Shown here piece by piece: positions 17,401 through 23,809 of a stretch of 45,038 bases of DNA; position 1 is the stretch's first letter, and the number at the start of each line of letters is the position of its first letter. The DNA is from Verrucomicrobiaceae bacterium. GTDB lineage: Bacteria; Verrucomicrobiota; Verrucomicrobiia; Verrucomicrobiales; Verrucomicrobiaceae. Where the stretch lies: contig JAEUHM010000013.1 of the NCBI GenBank assembly GCA_016795485.1, positions 1 to 45,038 on the forward strand. The letters run 5' to 3'. A program made the position numbers and the translations under genes. The notes under the pieces are model-generated. The model did no database searches. It saw nothing but the letters and a program-made list of their open reading frames with translations, and was not told the DNA's origin.

Positions 17401-18824
17401 TCATTGTCCGAATCGGCATTTTGAGGGCTTTCGATGCGTCCGTTGCCGTTTGGATCCAAGGTGGCTGAGGGAAACCCTGCCTCTGCGAGGTCCGTGGTGA
17501 CGTTGCCATTGGAGTCGAGGTCCAGGTAATTGGGGTTCGTATCAAGATCGGAGTTAGTGGGCACTGGGTCGCCGTTGTCACCCACCGTGGTGCTGCCGTC
17601 AGCGATGGACATGATCCCATCTTTATCGGCATCGGTAAGACCCGTGTCGGCCGTGCTTAGAAATCCATCTCCATTGGTGTCAGCTGCCTTAACCGCTGCT
17701 GCGGCGCTCTCGAAAAGGTCGGTCAGACCATCATTGTCGCTGTCTAGGTCGCGAACATTTGGCACTCCGTCACTGTCGGCATTGGGTAGCGTTGCCAGGA
17801 CACTTGCGATGATGCCCGTCAGGCCAATGATGCCATCGGCACGCCCATCTCCGTTGACGTCCGTGATTAGACATTCTCGCACATCGTTTATCCCGTCATT
17901 GTCGCTGTCGAGATCGAGCGAGTTAATGACTCCATCTCCGTCTGGATCTCCGGTTCCCTCTAGCGTGTCTAGCAGTCCATCACCATCGTCGTCCACGTCG
18001 ATTTCATTGGAGTAGCCGTCATTGTCCGGGTCCGCAATGGTCGGCGGTAATCCGATGGTCAGCGTTTTGATCTTCACTTTCTGAAGGTTAGTCGCCCCGC
18101 CTGTGGATGCTGTGAACCCGACGAATGCGGACGTGGCACCCGCGAGGAAGTCGGATGAAAAGGTCGTTGTGGCACTTATTCGCCGAATGCCGTCCCAATA
18201 GACTCTCAGCGTGCGTGTGGAAGCCACGTAGTCCAGCACCATCGTGTGATAGGCACCATCCTCGATATTTGTCGTGCCGAAGCTGTAGTAGCTTGCTGCC
18301 AGATTTGGCCACGGTGTTAGAGTGGTGGCATCTCCACGATTTAGTGAAAGGTGGTCTGCATTGACTGGGTCGGAGTAACCGATCTCAGTGTTGTACCACG
18401 TATCCATTTTCAAGACCATCGATGGAGTGATTCCGAGCGCTCCAAGACCTCCTCCAGGTGCCCCTTGTGCAGTGGTCCCCGTGGTTTGGATGACCAATGC
18501 CATCCCATCAGCACCACCATTGTTGCTTCCAAGATAGACGTCATACTCAAGCCGGAAATCTCCACTGATCGGGAACGCATTTTTGTACCAGACGACTCCA
18601 AGCTGGCTGCCAGCATCGGGTGTGAGAATCAGCTCGGATCCGCTTCGGGATGCATTGCCGCGCAACACCCAGTTGGCGTAGTTGTTGGTTTGGGGCTGAT
18701 CAATGATTGTCTGTGCGGCCGCTGTCCCGAGTGCAGCACACACGAGAACGGCCAATTTGGCCATTCGGCGCACAAACGCTTGAGGCGATGTGGGCAGGCT
18801 GTCTTTGAGCTTTCGTGGTGTCAT
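14457..18824 (-). CDS. Giant secreted protein: L-type lectin domain, thrombospondin type 3 repeats, HYR-like and NxxG repeats
   Basis: The ATG at 18824 gives 1455 residues with a signal peptide (cleavage probably after GTAAA, near residue 38); the GTG/ATG frame further up adds only a non-signal segment. Residues ~40-270 resemble a bacterial legume-lectin-like (L-type) domain with GG-A-D-G-M-A-L-V-I-Q and a late Y-W-D-G strand. Residues ~275-490 carry Asp-rich calcium-binding thrombospondin type 3 repeats (DPDNDGYSN, DSDNDGI types). Middle beta domains follow, including HYR-like segments (~840-970). The last ~450 residues contain at least three repeats around N-D/N-T-G-I/L-W/V...R-x-G-D. This is a long adhesive or stalk-like surface protein. 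No PEP-CTERM or LPXTG sorting signal is visible at the C-terminus, so how it is held at the surface is unclear. Confidence 0.85.
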   Translation of the reverse strand: MTPRKLKDSLPTSPQAFVRRMAKLAVLVCAALGTAAAQTIIDQPQTNNYANWVLRGNASRSGSELILTPDAGSQLGVVWYKNAFPISGDFRLEYDVYLGSNNGGADGMALVIQTTGTTAQGAPGGGLGALGITPSMVLKMDTWYNTEIGYSDPVNADHLSLNRGDATTLTPWPNLAASYYSFGTTNIEDGAYHTMVLDYVASTRTLRVYWDGIRRISATTTFSSDFLAGATSAFVGFTASTGGATNLQKVKIKTLTIGLPPTIADPDNDGYSNEIDVDDDGDGLLDTLEGTGDPDGDGVINSLDLDSDNDGINDVRECLITDVNGDGRADGIIGLTGIIASVLATLPNADSDGVPNVRDLDSDNDGLTDLFESAAAAVKAADTNGDGFLSTADTGLTDADKDGIMSIADGSTTVGDNGDPVPTNSDLDTNPNYLDLDSNGNVTTDLAEAGFPSATLDPNGNGRIESPQNADSDNDGIANGVDLEDGQFGWPGLDTGVTTLAANDIRPTSASLGAQIPLSTRTGTLLFDYGTDATLASCSTTGGTSVGSGTGTTTLRTSANSLDPSTVYYFRAKVRYSTGLNVRGNIVSFRTTLLRWGPAGSDATMGVLDATVIPNTTNPSVVFSDASNRNFDVHLTTAGLSRNGMIHVLGEDSWWVEGASSGSEPSLVQFRFYDVGTGNPRAIQGIHFRLEDAELNEQVLNFSYWTAAGVKITVPWNASFFTYSHPPEFSNGNMAVENGAPPEGTTQAGKWIDIDFSTTAISGLEFSLKRRSVSNAGTIVVTHLGGDPGAFDFNGNFNPISVDTDTTAYGTVPDYRAQATHSAGNGTIVSQSPAPGTKLPAGVHDITLTLTTSSGETSVLGFHLTVVDRTPPTIKSPGGGFSPLTLTNGDLIPDYMSSASFSDNVAVTRIIQQPPAGSIAVSGITTVTISAYDARKNVTTTSIDVAVKTPNPVPGEAQIVSIASSNNSASAMGAPSGTSFTKFGVPAINDQEHLAFIGNYTSGTSTVAGIFAGSPPELVVSEGDQAPGTSNDLFAKLYDPCLNLGSGVKPYIAFVARIKAPDGSSALATTTNTGIWTNVGGKLTLVARAGDTAAPGTVFKTFQSLSLVEDEILFTAILGGSATKDSDVATYRWSAGEGISQLLREGQSVTCAGGTNKRVGSFQMLGAVAGSPGHGRHHTARGYTAVRVVCTDKTVITYQLDELSDSPRFNAVAQSGFQLMSGFTSKAQGVPVMTAKGCMAFHQTFSMPKGSGITSANNTGIVANIAGKWEMPARKGDLAGDTGMSWTSFADPVASDSGMIAWSGAITAANTARSTAIACAVSGGTPVVLARTGEEAPGCNGGVFQTFSSLALPGGASGPVFTAALASKIGKTSPGPGGVTTANDTGLWAVNSAGKSQLVLREGDAVTGKRVSAFTLLGIVPGSPGQARSYNGNGALVARLYFSDKTESIVIIRLP

Positions 18825-18992
18825 GTTCTGATTGGTTGATGAGTCTTGGAAGCGGGAGAGAGGGGGAGAAATTGAGTCGCGTTTTCCGCTACACAAATGT
18901 GGCATAAACAACAAAAAATGCTATTAAATATGGTAATTACATAGAATAGACGCAAAAACCGGCGCGCTGTTCATTTCACAAGTCGTTTTTTT
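18825..18992. promoter_or_regulatory. Upstream region of the giant lectin gene
   Basis: This AT-richer stretch probably holds the promoter for the minus-strand lectin gene. No convincing -35/-10 pair or Shine-Dalgarno could be chosen by eye. It borders the structured segment at 18993-19185. Confidence 0.3.
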
Positions 18993-19185
18993 GCAGAGTC
19001 GGCCGGGAACTCCAGAAAGCAGGGCCGGCATACTCCCAGGTCCCAATCACACAGGAGACCCTGGTCTTCTAAGGGCTTGGTGGCCTAAGGAATAGATTCA
19101 AGGCCCGAGCAAAGATGTCACCCCCAAAGCTCACTGAGCCTATGTGGCGCACGCCGCATGATCCTCTCCCACGGGGGTATTCTGC
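18993..19185 (+). ncRNA. Candidate structured RNA, ~193 nt, unassigned
   Basis: This intergenic segment can fold into a closed multi-stem structure. A closing stem pairs GCAGAGT (18993-18999) with ATTCTGC (19179-19185). Inside are stems at 19002-19006/19025-19029, 19036-19040/19060-19064, 19075-19085/19102-19110 (6 bp, a 2-base bulge, 3 bp), 19120-19125/19173-19178 (6 bp, stacked on the closing stem) and 19142-19149/19152-19159 (8 bp less loop). Several pairs need G-U wobbles that exist only on the plus strand, which favours plus-strand transcription. The size resembles 6S RNA, but I cannot confirm any family. No T-rich terminator follows. Nothing codes here. It may instead be a repeat with palindromic character. 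Confidence 0.4.
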
Positions 19186-19197
19186 GCGGATCGGTGG

Positions 19198-20364
19198 TTA
19201 AAGCCAGCCGAGAGCATTGCACGCCCACATGATGCCTGCGGTCAGGATCACATTGAGCAGCGCTACCTCAAACATCACGAACCAGCCCAGCTTCATGAGC
19301 TGATCGTAGCGGAAGCGCGGCAACGACCATCGGATCACGATGAAGAAGAGAATAAATCCGATCACCTTGCCAAAAAACGTGCCGATGTGCAGAAGACCCA
19401 GCCACAGAGGAGTCGCTCCCGGCTTGTAATCGAGTCCGAGGGCAGGTGCAAAAGGAATGCTCCAACCACCCAAGAACAACGTAACGGCCAACCCTGAGCC
19501 GATGATCATCGCTGCGTATTCACCCAGGAAGAACAAAGCGAACTTCATTGAGGAGTATTCCGTGTGGTAACCTGCCACGAGCTCGGTCTCGCACTCTGGG
19601 AGGTCGAAAGGAAGACGGTTGGTTTCGGCAAACATGGCCACAGTGAAGATCACGAAGGAAATGGCCATCGGGATCGTGAGAAGCAGCTTCCCGATCGAAA
19701 TCTTGCCCCACAGTGGGAGTAGTAGCCAGCCGTTCTGGTCTTGATACTGCGCCATCTCGCTCAAGTTAAGATTCCCGTAAATCATGAGCACCGGAACGAT
19801 AGCTAGCCCGAGCGACAGCTCATAGCTGATCATTTGTGAACTGCTCCGAACGCCGCCAAGGAAAGGATACTTGGAATTGGACGACCACCCGGCAAGCACG
19901 ATGCCGTAGACGCCAAGAGAGGCGATGGCAAAAGTGTAGAGCGGACCCACACTGAGATCAGCAATGACAGCCTTGATCGGCTGCTCTAGGCCAAAAAAAC
20001 TAAAGTTCAACTCGCTGCCAAAAGGCAGAACCGCACAGGTGAGCAGTGCGGGGACCATCGTGAGGGCTGGAGCGATCCAATAGTAAAACTTTTTTACGTG
20101 AGCTGGGGTGAAGTCCTCTTTGAGCAGGAACTTGATCCCGTCAGCCATGGGCTGGAGCAGGCCCCCCATGCCAAAAATATGCCAGTCTTTCTTGGCACCG
20201 AACAATGTGGCTGGAATGCCCACACGGTTGGGGCCTACCCGGTCTTGGATGATGGCACTCAGACGGCGCTCAGCCACCACGGAATAGGCGACCATGGGCA
20301 GGATCACCATGAAAGTGAGGAGGATGATCTTTGCGACCGAGGCGATCAGGAAAGTGAGGTCCAT
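19198..20364 (-). CDS. nuoH: NADH-quinone oxidoreductase subunit H
   Basis: NuoH is the membrane subunit of respiratory complex I that joins the peripheral arm to the membrane arm and forms much of the quinone-binding chamber. The 388-residue protein has eight or nine hydrophobic helices and the family's signature segments: ERRLSAIIQDRVGPNRVG (32-49), GGLLQPMADGIKF soon after, and AETNRLPFDLPE with the following E-x-E-L-V-A-G-Y-H-x-E-Y stretch. The length is slightly above the usual 320-350. No other nuo gene is present in the window: the upstream neighbour, 131 bases away on the same strand, is ilvN. It is therefore a solitary nuoH or an extra copy separate from a main nuo operon. Confidence 0.96.
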   Translation of the reverse strand: MDLTFLIASVAKIILLTFMVILPMVAYSVVAERRLSAIIQDRVGPNRVGIPATLFGAKKDWHIFGMGGLLQPMADGIKFLLKEDFTPAHVKKFYYWIAPALTMVPALLTCAVLPFGSELNFSFFGLEQPIKAVIADLSVGPLYTFAIASLGVYGIVLAGWSSNSKYPFLGGVRSSSQMISYELSLGLAIVPVLMIYGNLNLSEMAQYQDQNGWLLLPLWGKISIGKLLLTIPMAISFVIFTVAMFAETNRLPFDLPECETELVAGYHTEYSSMKFALFFLGEYAAMIIGSGLAVTLFLGGWSIPFAPALGLDYKPGATPLWLGLLHIGTFFGKVIGFILFFIVIRWSLPRFRYDQLMKLGWFVMFEVALLNVILTAGIMWACNALGWL

Positions 20365-20495
20365 GGACGTGGGGATGCGGCTTTGGCTCGACTATCCCGC
20401 CCGCAAGAACAGCAGCAACCGCTATTTGTGAAAAATTTCACAAAGTCGGTCGGCGCGATGCCGATGGCGCCCTGCTCCTGACGGAATAGGCGATT

Positions 20496-21044
20496 TCAGG
20501 TCTCGGTATTGCCCCTTGCCATGACAACCTTGCCGGTCCGCACGGTTTCGACGATCTCGAACTTGCTCAACATTCGCAGGGCGGCATCGATCTTGTCGGT
20601 ATTTCCAGCGATCATCGCGATGATGCTGTCTTCGTGCATGTCCACGGTCTTTCCTGCGTAATGCTCGATGATTTGAAGCGCCTCCGTTCGGTCTGTGGGA
20701 CCTACGGAGATCTTGATCAGGATCATCTCGCGCACTACGGCATCTCTGTCCTTGTGCTCGGTGCAGTGAAGAACGTCGATGAGTTTATTTACCTGAAGGA
20801 TGATTTGTTCAAGGCCTTGGGGATCGCCGCTGATTCCAATGGTCATGCGGCTGAAGCGGGCGTCACGGCCTTGGCTGACGACGAGTGAGTCGATGTTGTA
20901 GCCACGGCGGGAGAAAACAGCGCAAATGCGGCCGAGCACGCCTGGCTTATTGCTCACCATGACAGACAGCGTGTGGGTATTCACGATGTCCGCTTTTGGG
21001 GCGGGTTTCACGTCAGTGGAGGGTGGAGGAGTTCGATTGGACAT
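20496..21044 (-). CDS. ilvN: Acetolactate synthase small (regulatory) subunit
   Basis: The small subunit activates the catalytic subunit and confers feedback inhibition by valine in branched-chain amino acid synthesis. The 182-residue protein has an ACT domain at ~24-95 beginning HTLSVMVSNKPGVLGRI, with the family's RRGYNIDSL motif, and a second ACT-like C-terminal domain with VDMHEDSIIAMIAGN. The length fits the 160-185 residue type. The N-terminal ~20 residues are a Pro/Lys-rich extension. It follows ilvB by 41 bases on the same strand. The symbol ilvH would be equally valid. Confidence 0.95.
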   Translation of the reverse strand: MSNRTPPPSTDVKPAPKADIVNTHTLSVMVSNKPGVLGRICAVFSRRGYNIDSLVVSQGRDARFSRMTIGISGDPQGLEQIILQVNKLIDVLHCTEHKDRDAVVREMILIKISVGPTDRTEALQIIEHYAGKTVDMHEDSIIAMIAGNTDKIDAALRMLSKFEIVETVRTGKVVMARGNTET

Positions 21045-21085
21045 TTGAAGACAAGGTTATGAGTTGGACAACTGGCAGTCGGGGA

Positions 21086-22813
21086 TCACGTGGATCCAGC
21101 AGGCTTCTCCAGTTTGTGTTTCGGCGGCTCGACCATCATGTCCTCAAGGGCGGCTCCCGCTGGGATCATGGGGAACACGTTCTCTGTCTTGATGCACTCG
21201 GCTTCGATCAGGCATGGGCCGTCGTTGTAATCCAGAGCCTGCTGAAGGATTCTCTCGATGTCTGCCGGACGGCGGATATGCCAACCTTTAATACCGTAGG
21301 ACTCGGCGAGCTTCACAAAGTCAGGATTACCGACGAGATCCACGCCGCTCTCACGATTGTCGAAGAACAGTTCTTGCCATTGACGGACCATCCCAAGGTA
21401 ACTGTTGTTGAGAACGAGGATCTTGATGGGCAGTTTAAGGATGGCGGCAGTGGCCAATTCAAACAAAGTCATCTGGAAACCACCGTCACCAGAGATGCTC
21501 ACCACCGTTTTGTCAGGGCAGCCGAGTTGGGCACCGATGGCGGCCGGGAAGCCAAACCCCATCGTGCCAGCACCACCGGAACTGGCCCAGAGATAGCTCT
21601 CATCGCACTTATAGAACTGAGCAGCCCACATCTGATGCTGACCCACGTCAGTGGTAACGATCGCTTTGCCTTGAGTGAGCTGATAAAGCTTGTCGATCAC
21701 TTGCTGCATCCGAAGTCCACCTTGTATCTTGTAGTTAAGTGGGAACTTCTTCTTGTAGCCGTCCAGAGTGGCAAGCCACTCCTTTGTATCGAGGCGCTCC
21801 ACATGAGGAAGCAGCATCTTAAGCGCGGTCTTAGCGTCTCCAATGATAGAAACGTCTGGCTTGATCATTTTGCCATGCTCGGACGGATCAATGTCGATGT
21901 GAATGATCTTGGCGTTCTTGCCGAACATCGCTGGCTTGCCGATGATGCGATCATCGAATCGGCTGCCAATGTTGAAGATCAGGTCGCACTCCACCATAGC
22001 CTTATTGGCGTAAGCAGTGCCGTGCATGCCTAGCATACCGAGCGCAAGTGGGTGAGTTTCAGGAAAGACACCCTTCCCAAGCAAAGTGGAGGTCACGGGG
22101 CAACCGATACGCTCGGCGAGTTCACGCAGTTCTTTGTCAGCGCGCGAAATCATTGCACCCTGGCCAGCGAGAATAACTGGACGCTTGGCCGCTGCGATCA
22201 GGCGCGCTGCCTCGGCGATTTTGTCTTTGTCGATGTCGAATGCAACCTCAGGGTGGTAACCAGGAAGATCCATAGGATCATCCATGGAGCCAGTGAAGGG
22301 TGCTTGGCTGATGTCTTTGGGGATGTCGATCAGTACAGGACCGGGACGGCCTGTCGTGGCGATGTGGTATGCCTCCCGGCCGATCCGAGGGAGATCGTTA
22401 GTGTTCTTCACCAGGAAATTGTGCTTCACCACAGGCGCTGTGATGTTCCAAATGTCGGCTTCCTGGAAGGCGTCTTTACCAAGCATCCATGAAACGGTCT
22501 GTCCGCAAAGCACCACCATTGGCACACTGTCCATCATCGCGGTCATGAGACCAGTCACCGTGTTGCCTGCACCTGGCCCAGAGGTCACAAGAACACAAGC
22601 AGGCTTGCCAGTGGCGCGCGCATAGCCGTCAGCCATGTGAACGGCTCCTTGCTCGTGGCGCACGAGCACAAACTTCATGTTGGTTTGCACTGTCTCCAGG
22701 GCATCGAACATTGGGAGAGCAGCGCCCCCCGAGTAGCCAAACACATACTCAATGCCGAGTGCATCAAGGGTCTTAATGAGCGCCTGTGCGCCGTCCATTT
22801 TTTCGTTCGCCAT
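21086..22813 (-). CDS. ilvB: Acetolactate synthase large (catalytic) subunit
   Basis: The enzyme joins two pyruvates, or pyruvate and 2-oxobutyrate, using thiamine diphosphate (TPP), FAD and Mg2+: the first common step to valine, leucine and isoleucine. I place the start at the ATG at 22813 (575 residues); the longer frame to 22867 adds 18 residues unlike the family N-terminus. The product has the G-Y-x-G-G segment, catalytic Glu54 in [15 protein letters not shown], a central FAD-binding domain, and the TPP motif GDGGFQ...NN near residue 450. The C-terminal segment [10 protein letters not shown] is typical. The upstream leader contains repeated motifs and a hairpin. Confidence 0.97.
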   Translation of the reverse strand: MANEKMDGAQALIKTLDALGIEYVFGYSGGAALPMFDALETVQTNMKFVLVRHEQGAVHMADGYARATGKPACVLVTSGPGAGNTVTGLMTAMMDSVPMVVLCGQTVSWMLGKDAFQEADIWNITAPVVKHNFLVKNTNDLPRIGREAYHIATTGRPGPVLIDIPKDISQAPFTGSMDDPMDLPGYHPEVAFDIDKDKIAEAARLIAAAKRPVILAGQGAMISRADKELRELAERIGCPVTSTLLGKGVFPETHPLALGMLGMHGTAYANKAMVECDLIFNIGSRFDDRIIGKPAMFGKNAKIIHIDIDPSEHGKMIKPDVSIIGDAKTALKMLLPHVERLDTKEWLATLDGYKKKFPLNYKIQGGLRMQQVIDKLYQLTQGKAIVTTDVGQHQMWAAQFYKCDESYLWASSGGAGTMGFGFPAAIGAQLGCPDKTVVSISGDGGFQMTLFELATAAILKLPIKILVLNNSYLGMVRQWQELFFDNRESGVDLVGNPDFVKLAESYGIKGWHIRRPADIERILQQALDYNDGPCLIEAECIKTENVFPMIPAGAALEDMMVEPPKHKLEKPAGST

Positions 22814-22980
22814 AAGTTCTAGGGTAAAAATTGCTGATTGTGGCCTAAAGTGCCGATGATTGATCAAATGGCAAGGTCAAAAGCCGCTGATTTGACCATA
22901 AAAATGACTTTTTGGGATCGATGAGCTCTCAAAAATTGGAGTTTTTGATCGAAATGCGGCAGTTTGCGTTGATTGATCGA
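22814..22980 (-). promoter_or_regulatory. ilvB leader with hairpin and TGATTGATC repeats
   Basis: A 7-bp inverted repeat (GGTCAAA at 22875-22881, TTTGACC at 22891-22897) lies about 60 bases upstream of the ilvB ATG. Two identical 9-base copies of TGATTGATC occur at 22857-22865 and 22970-22978, with a further TTGATCG near 22945. They could be operator sites for a branched-chain regulator such as an Lrp-type protein, or form an attenuator. I see no leader peptide rich in Val/Leu/Ile and no T-box motif, so the mechanism is unknown. Confidence 0.35.
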
Positions 22981-23261
22981 CTAAAAATTTGATGGTTCTT
23001 TCCCCAATACGATGTTGGAGCTAGGCAAAACTTGTCGTGGGTCATTTTCATTCCTTTCGGCTCACGGCGGCCTCGCGAAAGCAATCCAGCAACGAAAACG
23101 AAAGCTAGATCGATCATGCACACATGTCCAAGCGAACAATCAGTTCCCGCCTCCTAACAACAATAAGCAAACACGCTGCAGGCCTTATAAATCAAGCAAT
23201 CCAACTTATTCACACTTGTTAATAATCGGCGATTTGCGAATAAGATTTTTGTGTCAGCAGC
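22981..23261. other. AT-rich intergenic region without a supported gene
   Basis: This stretch separates the divergent ilvB and small-gene units. Short open frames exist on both strands but have no start context, family or composition to support them. It contains one sequence matching a DnaA box (TTATTCACA, 23206-23214), which may be chance. Confidence 0.5.
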
Positions 23262-23303
23262 TTGACGATTAGCCCGAAAGGAAATTAAATCGCGGTTATA
23301 ACC
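23262..23303 (+). promoter_or_regulatory. Sigma-70-like promoter with palindrome at the expected transcription start
   Basis: TTGACG (23262-23267) is separated by 17 bases from TTAAAT (23285-23290), a good -35 and fair -10 box. The perfect 10-bp palindrome GGTTATAACC (23294-23303) falls where transcription should begin and could be an operator. It would drive the two small plus-strand genes at 23354 and 23589. Confidence 0.45.
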
Positions 23304-23353
23304 TTATTTAAATCGCCTTGGCTCGCCCCTCAAACACCTTTGAATCACACACG

Positions 23354-23542
23354 ATGACGATCGCCGTCTCGCCGCAGATCAAAGTGTACCTCGAAGACCT
23401 CACCAAACTTGGAACTTTTGGTTGCAGCCCTCAGGAGGCACTACGCCAAGTCGTCAATAATGCCATCCAGGCAATGGTGAAGGACGGCACGCTAGCCAAA
23501 CGCGAGTTCGACATCAAAAACGGCCAAGTTCAGATTCTTTAG
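23354..23542 (+). CDS. Small protein of unknown function, possibly helical DNA-binding
   Basis: The ATG at 23354 gives 62 residues; a TTG at 23318 would add 12. The sequence begins with a short strand (TIAVSPQIKVYL) followed by two likely helices (SPQEALRQVVNNAIQAMVKDG), an arrangement resembling ribbon-helix-helix or Arc-type proteins, but the match is loose. The C-terminus ends in a strand. A sigma-70-like promoter lies 60-90 bases upstream. It is followed by another small gene 46 bases later. Confidence 0.55.
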   Translation: MTIAVSPQIKVYLEDLTKLGTFGCSPQEALRQVVNNAIQAMVKDGTLAKREFDIKNGQVQIL

Positions 23543-23588
23543 CCGCCCTTCTTCACTCTGCATCTCTCATCCACTCCCAAACCACATC

Positions 23589-23795
23589 ATGTCCATCTTT
23601 GTCACCTTTCCAAACCCCATAGCAGCTCCCCAGATGCTCTTTCCACCCATAGATGTGGCATTTAACTCTGGGACATTTAAGCGCTGGCGGGAAGATGTGG
23701 AACTGGAGACACTGGTGAACGAAATGATCCAATTTGACCCTGAGTACGCCGAGCAACTGGCACTAAATGGGATGGATCGCCTTGGCTGGGCGTGA
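23589..23795 (+). CDS. Small hypothetical protein
   Basis: The 68-residue frame follows the previous small gene by 46 bases. The product has a hydrophobic, Pro-rich N-terminal part, a FKRWREDVELETLVNEMIQFDPEYAEQL helix-like acidic C-terminal part, and no signal peptide of normal shape. No family was recognised. It converges with the NHL gene, with 14 bases between stops. The composition is protein-like, but the gene remains unproven. Confidence 0.5.
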   Translation: MSIFVTFPNPIAAPQMLFPPIDVAFNSGTFKRWREDVELETLVNEMIQFDPEYAEQLALNGMDRLGWA

Positions 23796-23809
23796 CTTTG
23801 GACCTGCGG

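Noticed and set aside
19045..19065. A CAGGAGACC motif as part of a cobalamin riboswitch
   Set aside because: The other cobalamin boxes (such as GCCACTG) are missing, and neither downstream gene relates to cobalamin. The motif lies inside a hairpin of the candidate RNA.
20996..22033. Long plus-strand open frame opposite ilvN/ilvB (345 codons)
   Set aside because: It is antisense to two confidently identified genes, has no recognisable product and no start context; it results from codon bias on the opposite strand.
23206..23214. A DnaA-box match (TTATTCACA) in AT-rich DNA between ilvB and the small genes, as a sign of a replication origin
   Set aside because: Only one box was found and there is no dnaA, dnaN, gidA or parA gene or iteron array nearby; a single match is expected by chance.
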